Below, piece by piece: positions 55,768 through 64,000 of a stretch of 64,000 bases of DNA. Position 1 is the first letter of the stretch. Every line of letters starts with the position of its first letter. Under the pieces are notes generated by a model. The model made no database searches and had not been told where the DNA came from. It saw nothing but the letters and a program-made list of their open reading frames with translations. Made by a program: the position numbers and the translations under genes. Source of the DNA: Cellulophaga tyrosinoxydans (GTDB lineage Bacteria; Bacteroidota; Bacteroidia; Flavobacteriales; Flavobacteriaceae); the NCBI RefSeq assembly GCF_900176415.1, contig NZ_FWXO01000002.1:516657-580656 (forward strand), in the 5' to 3' direction.

Positions 55768-57477
55768 ATGACAGTTCAAACATGGACCTATATTTTAGTC
55801 GGACTCACTTTTGCACTTTATATAGGCATTGCCATCTGGTCTAGAGCTGGATCAACGAAAGAATTTTATGTGGCCGGCGGTGGAGTTTCTCCACTAGCAA
55901 ACGGTATGGCCACAGCGGCAGATTGGATGTCAGCAGCATCATTCATATCCATGGCCGGAATTATTGCCTTCGCCGGTTATGATGGCTCTGTTTATTTAAT
56001 GGGATGGACAGGTGGCTACGTACTCCTTGCCCTACTCTTAGCTCCTTACCTGAGAAAATTTGGAAAATTCACAGTCCCTGATTTTATTGGAGATCGGTAT
56101 TATTCAAAAACAGCACGTATTGTAGCCGTTATTTGTGCCCTAATTGTTTCTTTCACCTACGTAGCGGGACAAATGCGTGGCGTTGGTGTTGTATTCTCTA
56201 GATTTTTACAAGTAGATATCAATTCAGGGGTAATTATCGGAATGGTCATTGTACTTTTTTATGCGGTTCTAGGTGGCATGAAAGGAATAACCTATACGCA
56301 AGTGGCACAATATTGTGTGCTCATTTTTGCTTTTATGGTACCCGCTATTTTTATATCCATACAAATGACAGGAAACCCAATTCCCCAATTAGGCATGGGT
56401 GCTACGGTTAATGATGGTTCTGGATTATATTTATTAGAAAAGTTAGATGGCTTATCAACCGAACTTGGCTTTAATAACTATACCGATGGCTCAAAGTCTA
56501 CTATCGATATATTTACAATTACTTTAGCCTTAATGGTCGGTACTGCAGGATTACCCCATGTTATTGTACGATTTTTTACAGTGAAAAAAGTGAAAGATGC
56601 CCGTAAATCTGCTGGATTAGCATTATTGCTTATTGCCATTTTATATACTACGGCTCCTGCAGTAGCAGTGTTTGCAAAAACAAATTTAATTAATACCGTA
56701 AGCAATCAATCATATGCAAATATGCCCGAATGGTTTAAAAATTGGGAAGGCACTGGTTTATTGACCTTTGATGATAAAAACAACGATGGTAAAATTCAGT
56801 ACGTAGCAGATAAAACTAAAAATGAATTAACCATTGATAATGACATTATGGTACTCGCTAATCCAGAAATTGCCAATTTACCAGCTTGGGTTATTGCCTT
56901 GGTTGCCGCTGGCGGATTGGCAGCTGCACTTTCTACTGCAGCCGGTTTGCTATTGGTTATATCATCATCGGTTTCACATGATTTAATTAAGAAAATAATT
57001 AAACCTAATATTTCCGACAAAGGTGAACTATGGGCAGCTCGAATTTCAGCAACTATTGCTGTGATCATCGCAGGTTATTTTGGCATTAATCCACCAGGAT
57101 TTGTTGCCGCAGTGGTTGCCTTGGCGTTTGGACTCGCTGCTGCATCATTCTTCCCGGCAATTGTACTTGGTATTTTTTATAAGAAAATGAATAAAGAGGG
57201 TGCTATTGCTGGAATGGTAGTCGGAATTTTATTGATGCTTTTCTATATGACCAAATTCAAATTTGGATGGTTTGGTGGTGGAACGCCAGCGGACTATTGG
57301 TTTAATTTTGGCAAAGGCGGAATCTCTCCAGAAGGCTTTGGTAGTATCGCAATGATTGCTAACTTTATAGTAGCATTAGTTGTTATGAGATTTACTCCAG
57401 AACCACCGCAAGATGTTCAAGATATTGTCGAAGACATTCGTATTCCAAGTGGAGCAAAAGAAGCAACTGGACATTAA
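55768..57477 (+). CDS. Solute:sodium symporter, acetate-type
   Basis: 569 residues with about 13 hydrophobic helices. Motifs FYVAGGGVSPLANGMATAAD, SFISMAG and GYVLLALLLAPYLRKFGKFT belong to the SSS family branch (ActP/DUF4212-linked). A soluble loop near 310-370 carries an EF-hand-like DDKNNDGKI. Followed by acs, so acetate or another short monocarboxylate is the probable substrate. Confidence 0.9.
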   Translation: MTVQTWTYILVGLTFALYIGIAIWSRAGSTKEFYVAGGGVSPLANGMATAADWMSAASFISMAGIIAFAGYDGSVYLMGWTGGYVLLALLLAPYLRKFGKFTVPDFIGDRYYSKTARIVAVICALIVSFTYVAGQMRGVGVVFSRFLQVDINSGVIIGMVIVLFYAVLGGMKGITYTQVAQYCVLIFAFMVPAIFISIQMTGNPIPQLGMGATVNDGSGLYLLEKLDGLSTELGFNNYTDGSKSTIDIFTITLALMVGTAGLPHVIVRFFTVKKVKDARKSAGLALLLIAILYTTAPAVAVFAKTNLINTVSNQSYANMPEWFKNWEGTGLLTFDDKNNDGKIQYVADKTKNELTIDNDIMVLANPEIANLPAWVIALVAAGGLAAALSTAAGLLLVISSSVSHDLIKKIIKPNISDKGELWAARISATIAVIIAGYFGINPPGFVAAVVALAFGLAAASFFPAIVLGIFYKKMNKEGAIAGMVVGILLMLFYMTKFKFGWFGGGTPADYWFNFGKGGISPEGFGSIAMIANFIVALVVMRFTPEPPQDVQDIVEDIRIPSGAKEATGH

Positions 57478-57571
57478 ACAGTGCCTCGTAAACAATGAAA
57501 TAATTAATAAAACAAGTTTTAATGTACAATCTCAATTAGATAATGTTCATTAATTTATAGACATACAGCGC

Positions 57572-59479
57572 ATGAGTAATTACCACATCAAACATTTAGA
57601 AGAATATTTTCAAGTTTACCGTAAATCTGTTCGAAATCCTGAAGCTTTTTGGGAAGAAATTGCGGAAGAACATTTTGTATGGCGTAAAAAATGGAATAAC
57701 GTACTTAGTTGGGATTTCACAAAACCAGAAATTAAATGGTTTGAAGGTGCTAAACTAAATATTACAGAAAACTGTATTGACCGCCATTTACCTACTCGTG
57801 GTACTAAAACGGCCATTATATTTGAACCTAACAATCCAGATGAAGAAGCGGAACATATTACATACTTTCAGTTACATGAAAGAGTAAGTCGTATGGCAAA
57901 TGTGTTAAAAGACCATGGTGTAAACAAAGGCGATCGTGTTTGTATTTATTTACCTATGATTCCTGAACTAGCCATTGCCGTTTTAGCATGTGCGCGTATT
58001 GGCGCCATCCATTCTGTGGTATTTGCTGGCTTTTCTTCTAATGCCCTATCTACTAGGATAAATGATTCTGACTGTAAGCTCGTGATAACTTCTGACGGAT
58101 CGTATCGTGGTAATAAAACAATAGATTTAAAGGGAATTGTAGATAAAGCATTGGAAGAATGCCCTGGAGTAAAAAATGTGCTCGTGGCTAAACGGATCAA
58201 TACTAAAATTGATATGAAAGCGGGTCGTGACAAATGGTTACAACCACTTTTAGATGAAGCCTATGCCGATTGCGTTGCGGAGATTATGGATGCCGAAGAT
58301 CCATTATTTATTTTATACACCTCTGGTTCTACAGGCAAACCAAAGGGAATGGTACATACTACTGGAGGATATATGGTGTATACCGCCTATACGTTCAAAA
58401 ATGTTTTTCAATATAGAGAAGATGATGTGTATTGGTGTACCGCCGATATAGGTTGGATTACCGGTCACTCATACATTGTTTACGGACCCTTAGCTAATGG
58501 AGCGACTACCCTTATGTTCGAAGGTATTCCTTCTTATCCTGATTCGGGTCGTTTTTGGGAAGTCATAGAAAAGCATAAAGTAAATCAGTTTTATACTGCT
58601 CCTACAGCAATAAGAGCCTTAGCAAAAGAGAATTTATCATTTGTTGAAAAGCATGATTTATCGAGCCTAAAAGTTCTAGGTTCTGTAGGGGAACCCATTA
58701 ATGAAGAAGCTTGGCATTGGTATAACAACAATGTCGGCAAAAAACAAAGTCCTATTGTAGATACCTGGTGGCAAACCGAAACTGGTGGAATTATGATTAC
58801 ACCTATACCGTATGTAACCCCAACAACACCAACTTATGCCACCTTGCCTTTTATTGGTATTCAACCTGCTTTAATGGATGAAGAAGGCAATGAAATTAAA
58901 GGCAATCAAGTAGAGGGGCGTTTGTGTATTAAATTTCCATGGCCGGCAATAGCCCGTACCATATGGGGAGATCACCACCGGTATAGAGACACCTATTTTA
59001 CGGCTTTTAAAAACAATTATTTTACTGGTGATGGTGCCTTGCGTGATGCGGTGGGCTACTACCGAATTACGGGTCGTGTGGATGATGTTATTATTGTTTC
59101 TGGACATAATTTAGGCACTGCGCCTATTGAAGATGCTATAAACGAACACCCTGCTGTGGCAGAATCTGCGATCGTTGGTTTCCCGCACGACGTAAAAGGA
59201 AATGCCTTATACGGATATGTTATTCTAAAAGAAACTGGTGAAACTCGAGATCGTGATAACCTTCGTAAAGAAATTAACCAGCAAATTACGGAACATATTG
59301 GTCCTATTGCCAAACTAGATAAAATTCAGTTTGTATCTGGATTACCTAAAACGCGAAGTGGTAAAATTATGCGACGTATTTTACGCAAAATTGCAAGTAA
59401 TGACATTTCTAATCTTGGTGATACCAGTACGCTTCTAAACCCAGAAGTGGTTCAGGAAATTATAGATAATGCGCTTTAA
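57572..59479 (+). CDS. acs: Acetyl-CoA synthetase
   Basis: 635 residues, the usual Acs length. AMP-forming motifs YTSGSTGKPKGMVHT (P-loop), WWQTETGG (A5), TGDGALRD and the C-terminal KTRSGKIMRR with the regulatory/catalytic Lys. Converts acetate, ATP and CoA to acetyl-CoA. It lies 94 bp after the symporter gene, forming an uptake-activation unit. A TAATTTAT -7-like element precedes it, so separate expression is possible. Confidence 0.96.
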   Translation: MSNYHIKHLEEYFQVYRKSVRNPEAFWEEIAEEHFVWRKKWNNVLSWDFTKPEIKWFEGAKLNITENCIDRHLPTRGTKTAIIFEPNNPDEEAEHITYFQLHERVSRMANVLKDHGVNKGDRVCIYLPMIPELAIAVLACARIGAIHSVVFAGFSSNALSTRINDSDCKLVITSDGSYRGNKTIDLKGIVDKALEECPGVKNVLVAKRINTKIDMKAGRDKWLQPLLDEAYADCVAEIMDAEDPLFILYTSGSTGKPKGMVHTTGGYMVYTAYTFKNVFQYREDDVYWCTADIGWITGHSYIVYGPLANGATTLMFEGIPSYPDSGRFWEVIEKHKVNQFYTAPTAIRALAKENLSFVEKHDLSSLKVLGSVGEPINEEAWHWYNNNVGKKQSPIVDTWWQTETGGIMITPIPYVTPTTPTYATLPFIGIQPALMDEEGNEIKGNQVEGRLCIKFPWPAIARTIWGDHHRYRDTYFTAFKNNYFTGDGALRDAVGYYRITGRVDDVIIVSGHNLGTAPIEDAINEHPAVAESAIVGFPHDVKGNALYGYVILKETGETRDRDNLRKEINQQITEHIGPIAKLDKIQFVSGLPKTRSGKIMRRILRKIASNDISNLGDTSTLLNPEVVQEIIDNAL

Positions 59480-59524
59480 ACAATCAAATACCATAACTTA
59501 GCTTAAGAGGTAACTTCATTAAAA

Positions 59525-59746
59525 ATGACTGAAAAAATCCAGCAAAAAATCATAAGCGTTTGCCAAGATAAAATTGCTAAAAAAGGAGAAAACGTCGGAC
59601 TTTCTTTCTACGCATTTTTTGCCAATAAAAATGACAATCCTGAGTTACTAATGGAGGTTGCGCAATGGTGGATTGCTACCCATAAATTAGATCATTTTGA
59701 AAAAGCGACTAAAATTATTAGCCTAGTTAAAAAAGAAATGAAATAA
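59525..59746 (+). CDS. Small hypothetical protein downstream of acs
   Basis: 73 residues, soluble and helical, no recognised domain (GLSFYAFFANKND, MEVAQWWIAT). Starts 45 bp after acs and may be co-transcribed. Function unknown; coding call rests on ATG start, codon use and in-operon position. Confidence 0.65.
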   Translation: MTEKIQQKIISVCQDKIAKKGENVGLSFYAFFANKNDNPELLMEVAQWWIATHKLDHFEKATKIISLVKKEMK

Positions 59747-59769
59747 TTACAACATGTTGTTTCCTGATG

Positions 59770-59777
59770 TATTTTTG
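59770..59777 (+). promoter_or_regulatory. -7 element before DUF486 gene
   Basis: TATTTTTG, exact TAnnTTTG, 35 bp upstream of the ATG at 59813. Confidence 0.55.
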
Positions 59778-59812
59778 GTCCGTAATTGCACACCAAAAAA
59801 ACTAAAAAAGGG

Positions 59813-60181
59813 ATGAAAGCATTTTGGACCATTGGACTTCTAATTTTAAGCAATTCGTTTATGGTAATTGCTTGGTACGGCCATTTAAAATTTGCAGAAT
59901 GGAAATGGTTTAATAAACTAGGCCTTATAGCCATTGTACTCATCAGTTGGGGAATTGCTCTTTTCGAGTACTTGTTTCAAGTCCCAGCAAACCGCATTGG
60001 CTTTAGTGGTAATGGCGGTCCATTTAGCCTAATACAATTAAAAGTAATACAAGAAGTAATCACTTTGGTTGTTTTTGCCCTATTTACCCTTGTGGTTTTC
60101 AAAACAGAAACCTTTAGACTCAATCATGTAATTTCATTTATATTCTTAATTCTAGCCGTTTATTTTATGTTTAAGAAATAA
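59813..60181 (+). CDS. DUF486-family small membrane protein
   Basis: 122 residues from the ATG at 59813; an upstream in-frame start at 59786 would add a basic nonconserved stretch. Four hydrophobic helices, with AWYGHLKF and EYLFQVPANRIG motifs of the DUF486 (DMT-like) family. Inner membrane; transport function unproven. Confidence 0.85.
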   Translation: MKAFWTIGLLILSNSFMVIAWYGHLKFAEWKWFNKLGLIAIVLISWGIALFEYLFQVPANRIGFSGNGGPFSLIQLKVIQEVITLVVFALFTLVVFKTETFRLNHVISFIFLILAVYFMFKK

Positions 60182-60381
60182 ACCGCTAACCTTTAGGTGA
60201 AATTACATAAACCAAAAAAATAGCTGTTTTTTAAATAAATCATTATACCTACTAGTTTCATTCGAACTGTAGTTATCTTTACATAACATTACACCACACC
60301 ACACGAACTATAATTAGTATCGTGTAGCTATACTTTTCGCAGACCCATTTACTATTCTAACAGTTAAAAAGACGATTGCCC

Positions 60382-61050
60382 ATGCTTGATCTTGAAATAG
60401 TATATGAAAACAGCGATTATCTTATTGTTAACAAATTGGCTGGTTTAATCAGTGAAAATAACCCGTTCGAAAAGTCTACCGTAGAACAGCAGGTACTAAC
60501 TCATCTTATAAAAAACAAGCCTAAACCATTTATTGGTATTATTCACAGGTTAGATCGGGTTACAAGTGGCCTTTTAATTTTTGCCAAAAAAAAGAGCATT
60601 CTTGTTGAATTTAATTTACTCTTTAGCAGTCGAAAAATACAAAAGACTTATTTAGCGGTCGTTAAAAATAAACCACCTAGTGGAAATCAAAATTTAACCG
60701 ATTTTCTTCAAAAGAATAACATAGAAAAAAAATCCTATATCCTTCCCGCTAAAACCAACAGTACTGTAAACTGTGCCCTTTCTTATAAAGTAATTGGCAA
60801 GAATAATTTTGGCTACCTATTAGAAATTAAACCAAGAACAGGTAGATTCCATCAAATACGCGCCCAATTAGCCAATAAAGGTTTGGCCATTATCGGCGAT
60901 GAAAAATATGGCTCAGATCAAGTATATCTTCCGTTATCTATTTGTCTTCATGCTTGGAAAATAACGTACCAATTAAAAGATTCTTTGCTTACTCAGACTT
61001 TTGAAGCTCCCATGCCAAATAACCTTTATTGGAAATTTGAAGCGATCTAA
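60382..61050 (+). CDS. RluA-family rRNA/tRNA pseudouridine synthase
   Basis: 222 residues from the ATG at 60382. Catalytic HRLDRVTSGLLIFAK with the conserved Asp, then KPRTGRFHQIRAQLA and GDEKYG. No S4 domain, giving the short RluA/TruC-like form. It isomerises a uridine in rRNA or tRNA; the exact site cannot be inferred. A TATCTTTA element at 60274-60281 could be the promoter. Confidence 0.9.
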   Translation: MLDLEIVYENSDYLIVNKLAGLISENNPFEKSTVEQQVLTHLIKNKPKPFIGIIHRLDRVTSGLLIFAKKKSILVEFNLLFSSRKIQKTYLAVVKNKPPSGNQNLTDFLQKNNIEKKSYILPAKTNSTVNCALSYKVIGKNNFGYLLEIKPRTGRFHQIRAQLANKGLAIIGDEKYGSDQVYLPLSICLHAWKITYQLKDSLLTQTFEAPMPNNLYWKFEAI

Positions 61051-61166
61051 AAAACACTTCTCTAAAAAAATAAGAAACTAGAATATCTAGACAGTTAGAA
61101 AAAGGCAAACGAGTATAAAACTGTTACTTATCCCCGAATAAAACCCAATCCCAAATAAACTGTAGC

Positions 61167-61174
61167 TATCTTTG
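61167..61174 (+). promoter_or_regulatory. -7 element before the helicase pair
   Basis: TATCTTTG, exact TAnnTTTG, 14 bp upstream of the ATG at 61189; implies a leader of only about 8 nt. Confidence 0.6.
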
Positions 61175-61188
61175 TCCAAAATTATTTT

Positions 61189-62526
61189 ATGTCAAAGAAG
61201 TTTTCCAAGCTTGGTGTTAACGAAGCCTTTCAACAAAGTTTAACCGATTTACAGATTGCTGTTCCAACAGATATTCAGGTAAAAACCATTCCGTTAATCT
61301 TAACCGCAAAGAAAGATATTGTTGCCCTTGCTAAGACAGGAACGGGCAAAACTGCCGCTTTTGGCTTGCCTTTGCTTCAATTAATCGATGTAAAAAACAA
61401 CAAAATACAAGCGGTTATCTTAGCACCAACGCGTGAATTAGGACAACAGATTTATGCCAATTTAGTGTCGTTTGCTAAACATACGCCTGCCATATCAATT
61501 ATATCCATTTGTGGTGGAACGCCTATAAAACCTCAGATAGAAAAGCTAAAAAGCACCATACATGTGGTGGTAGCAACTCCAGGTAGATTGGTAGATTTAA
61601 TTCAGAAGAAAGCCATCAATCTAAAAAATGCCCATTATTTGGTTTTAGATGAAGCCGATGAAATGGTCACGGCCTTAAAGGAAGACTTAGATCCTATTGT
61701 AAAGGAATTACCGGAAGACCGCAGAACCTTTTTGTTCACGGCTACCATGCCGGGTTCCATTAAACAATTGGTGCAAAATTACTTGAATAAAAATGTCATG
61801 CAGCTGGAAGCCGATATGGAAACTATTGGGCATCAAGGCATTGACCACCAGTATATTGTAGTAGAACCAATTGAAAAATTGGATGTATTACTGCACTTTT
61901 TAAGCGCTAGAGAAGGGAAACAAGGTATTATTTTCTGTAAAACCAAGGCTGCCGTAAACAAACTAGCCAAAAATTTAGCCATTAATAAATTCTCTTCTGG
62001 CGCACTTCACGGAAGCCTTACACAAGCAATACGTGACCGAGTAATGGGTCAGTTTAGAGACGGACATATTTCTATTTTAGTAGCGACCGATTTAGCTTCC
62101 CGTGGTATTGATGTAAAAGATATTGCTTACGTAGTCAATTACCACCTTCCTGAAACGTATGATTTATATGTACATAGAAGTGGTAGAACGGCAAGAGCGG
62201 GTGCAAAAGGACTTTCGTTAACTATTCTTCAGCAGGAAGAAGTGGCGGATATTCCGGTTTTCGAAAAAGAATTAGGGATTACTTTCCATAAAATTAAGAA
62301 AGCCGACGCTGCGAGTATAGAAGAAACTAATGCGTTACTTTGGGCTAAGAAAATATTTAAAACAAAACCGAATCGTGAAGTTTCGGAAGAATTTAAGGAT
62401 AAAGTAAAAACCATTTTTCATCATTTAACAAAAGAAGAATTGATAGAAAAAGTACTGGCAAATTACTTAGATCAAACAGGTACATTTCTTCCTAAAGAAG
62501 CAAATCCGAATACAAAAAACCACTAA
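61189..62526 (+). CDS. DEAD-box RNA helicase (RhlE-like)
   Basis: 445 residues. Q motif region, motif I AKTGTGKT, Ia PTRELGQQ, GG, motif II DEADEM, III ATMPG, V TDLASRGIDV, VI HRSGRTARAG. The C-terminal about 80 residues are charged, without a DbpA-type RNA-binding domain. Remodels structured RNA or rRNP, often induced in the cold. It lies 5 bp upstream of a second helicase gene. Confidence 0.93.
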   Translation: MSKKFSKLGVNEAFQQSLTDLQIAVPTDIQVKTIPLILTAKKDIVALAKTGTGKTAAFGLPLLQLIDVKNNKIQAVILAPTRELGQQIYANLVSFAKHTPAISIISICGGTPIKPQIEKLKSTIHVVVATPGRLVDLIQKKAINLKNAHYLVLDEADEMVTALKEDLDPIVKELPEDRRTFLFTATMPGSIKQLVQNYLNKNVMQLEADMETIGHQGIDHQYIVVEPIEKLDVLLHFLSAREGKQGIIFCKTKAAVNKLAKNLAINKFSSGALHGSLTQAIRDRVMGQFRDGHISILVATDLASRGIDVKDIAYVVNYHLPETYDLYVHRSGRTARAGAKGLSLTILQQEEVADIPVFEKELGITFHKIKKADAASIEETNALLWAKKIFKTKPNREVSEEFKDKVKTIFHHLTKEELIEKVLANYLDQTGTFLPKEANPNTKNH

Positions 62527-62531
62527 TTGCA

Positions 62532-63848
62532 ATGGCAAATACGATAAAAGATCAGCAGGATATTTTAGCAAAACTGAATATTACTGCACTAAATCCAATG
62601 CAAGAAGAAGCTATTGCGGTTATAGAAAAAACAACCAATACCATTATTCTTTCCCCAACAGGAACTGGAAAAACATTGGCATTTTTACTACCGTTAATTG
62701 CGGTTTTAGACCCAACGATTGATGAAGTACAAGCCTTAATTGTAGTGCCTACTCGCGAGTTAGCCATACAAATAGAGCAAGTGCTACGCGTAATGGGAAC
62801 TGGCTTTAAAGTAAATGCCGTTTATGGTGGGCGTACTATGGCAAAAGATAAAATAGAACTGAAACACACGCCTGCAATTTTAATTGGGACACCAGGTAGA
62901 ATTTTAGATCATTTTGATAACGACCGTTTTTCTAAAAAAAGCATTAAAACTTTAATCTTAGACGAGTTTGATAAGTGTTTGGATAAAGGTTTTGATGATG
63001 AAATGAAAGGCATTATTGCCAATGTACCGCACATTAACAAACGTATTCTTACTTCGGCTACACAGAATATAGAAATTCCGAGTTTTGTACGTTTAGATCA
63101 GCCTGTTTTAATCAATTATTTAAAAGAAAAAAAGGCACTGAAGCTAGATATCAAAACAGTAATTTCTGCCACGCGAAACAAATCGCAAACCTTGCTCGAT
63201 TTAATTCATTATATCGGCAATGACCAAGGGATTGTTTTTTGCAATTTAAAAGATAGCATTACTTATTTAAGTTCGTTTTTAACTAAAAATAAAATCAGTC
63301 ATTCTTGTTTTTCTTCTGAAATGGAACAGCATGATCGTGACCGTGCCCTGATAAAATTCAGAAATGGTACCAGCCAATTATTACTTGCAACAGATTTAGC
63401 TGCTAGGGGAATTGATGTGCCAGAATTAAAACATATTATCCATTACGAGTTGCCGCAAACTTTACAAGAATACACGCATAGAAATGGACGTACAGCACGA
63501 GTTAATACCAAAGGAACGGCTTATGTTCTAAAATGGGAAAAAGAAGATTTTCCGGAATATGTAAAAAATCCAAACAGATTAAATATTTCTGCCAAAGCCA
63601 TTCGCAAACCGCAGTATTGGGAAACCCTATTCATTTCAGGCGGAAGAAAAGACAAAATATCAAAAGGTGATATCGCAGGGTTATTTTTTAAACAAGGCGG
63701 AATCACCAAAGATCAGTTAGGTGCCATTGAGTTAAAACAAGACTGTGCTTTTGTCGCTGTTCCAAAGGCTATAGCCAACGAATTGGTGAACAAATTAAGC
63801 AACACTAAGCTTAAAAAGAAAAAAGTACGCATTACGGTTTTGGAGTAG
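62532..63848 (+). CDS. DEAD-box-family helicase with DbpA-type RNA-binding domain, DEFD variant
   Basis: 438 residues. Motif I SPTGTGKT (about 41-48), PTRELAIQ, motif II reads DEFD (144-147) instead of DEAD, then III SATQN, TDLAARGID, HRNGRTAR. The C-terminal about 70 residues (GGRKDKISKGDIAGLFF, IELKQDCAFVAVP) are a DbpA/CsdA RNA-binding domain. It probably acts in ribosome assembly. The Ala-to-Phe change in motif II keeps the Mg-coordinating Asp-Glu pair, so activity is likely retained. Confidence 0.9.
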   Translation: MANTIKDQQDILAKLNITALNPMQEEAIAVIEKTTNTIILSPTGTGKTLAFLLPLIAVLDPTIDEVQALIVVPTRELAIQIEQVLRVMGTGFKVNAVYGGRTMAKDKIELKHTPAILIGTPGRILDHFDNDRFSKKSIKTLILDEFDKCLDKGFDDEMKGIIANVPHINKRILTSATQNIEIPSFVRLDQPVLINYLKEKKALKLDIKTVISATRNKSQTLLDLIHYIGNDQGIVFCNLKDSITYLSSFLTKNKISHSCFSSEMEQHDRDRALIKFRNGTSQLLLATDLAARGIDVPELKHIIHYELPQTLQEYTHRNGRTARVNTKGTAYVLKWEKEDFPEYVKNPNRLNISAKAIRKPQYWETLFISGGRKDKISKGDIAGLFFKQGGITKDQLGAIELKQDCAFVAVPKAIANELVNKLSNTKLKKKKVRITVLE

Positions 63849-63875
63849 TTGGTTGTGGGTTGCTGGTTGATAGTT

Positions 63876-63917
63876 GTTAGATGTTAGATGTTAGAAGTTA
63901 GAAGTTAGAAGTTAGAA
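63876..63917. repeat. Six tandem 7-bp repeats GTTAGAW
   Basis: Two GTTAGAT and four GTTAGAA units in perfect register, 28 bp after the helicase stop. Possibly variable in copy number. Confidence 0.9.
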
Positions 63918-63936
63918 ATATCAAAAATCAACCTTA

Positions 63937-64000
63937 TTGTCACTTCGAGTGAATTATTTAGTTGCGATAGCGAAGAAATAATTTGTATCGAGAAGCATCG
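63937..64000. repeat. Partial palindromic intergenic repeat at window edge
   Basis: tgtcacttcgagtgaattattt ... aaataatttgtatcgagaag forms an imperfect inverted repeat cut by the right edge (halves quoted from 63939 and 63977). Its wording resembles dispersed TTCGAG-type intergenic repeats seen in flavobacterial genomes. Confidence 0.6.

Overview
The window looks like a chromosomal segment of a marine-type Flavobacteriaceae bacterium (Bacteroidota). It is A+T-rich, promoters carry the Bacteroidota -7 element TAnnTTTG, and Shine-Dalgarno sequences are absent. It encodes a giant SprB-repeat protein with the type IX secretion / gliding C-terminal domain, FucP-type sugar MFS and a NagB/PIG-L fusion, all typical of this group. 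I see no phage, insertion sequence, CRISPR array or rRNA. Species cannot be fixed from the sequence alone.

Layout. (1) 1-5832, minus: 5' part of a giant secreted Ig-like repeat adhesin, running off the left edge. (2) 6170-30079: a stress region with a cbpA/cbpM chaperone pair, an ABC1/UbiB kinase, a sigma-like factor, a P-type cation ATPase plus 6-phosphofructokinase II, a PAS histidine kinase with a receiver-CRP/FNR fusion regulator, five double-domain universal stress proteins, thioredoxin, an MscS channel, an ATP-cone/Mrr-type nuclease and a beta-CASP metallo-hydrolase. A macB-like efflux operon, an xth gene and a decayed MgtC-like gene are interspersed. (3) 30270-31598: sugar transporter. 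(4) 31909-36251: an unusual P-loop ATPase / MscS-like protein / cation-proton antiporter cassette, followed by decayed genes. (5) 37215-37292: tRNA-Pro with a nearby tRNA remnant. (6) 37423-46020: SprB-like giant protein. (7) 46155-47695: PQQ-type sugar dehydrogenase plus cytochrome c. (8) 47696-55417: a peptidoglycan-recycling locus (murQ, deoR-type regulator, nagB/PIG-L, ampG-like, nagZ-like, anmK). (9) 55484-59746: acetate uptake and activation (DUF4212, solute:sodium symporter, acs). (10) 59813-63848: DUF486 membrane protein, RluA-type pseudouridine synthase, two DEAD-box helicases; then short repeats at the right edge.

Main discovery candidate. Eight copies of an FNR/CRP-type palindrome, TGAY-N4-RTCA, lie in the stress-region promoters. 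At nearly every one, a TAnnTTTG-like -7 element lies with its centre 33 bp from the palindrome centre (hand-counted; 32 in one case). This is the geometry of a class II activator site near -41.5. The regulator encoded in the middle of the cluster (20920-21966) is a receiver domain fused to a CRP/FNR effector and HTH whose recognition helix keeps the FNR-type Glu and Arg. I infer a phosphorelay-controlled FNR-like regulon whose content (Usp proteins, PfkB, P-type cation ATPase) recalls the mycobacterial DosR dormancy regulon, but with an unrelated regulator.
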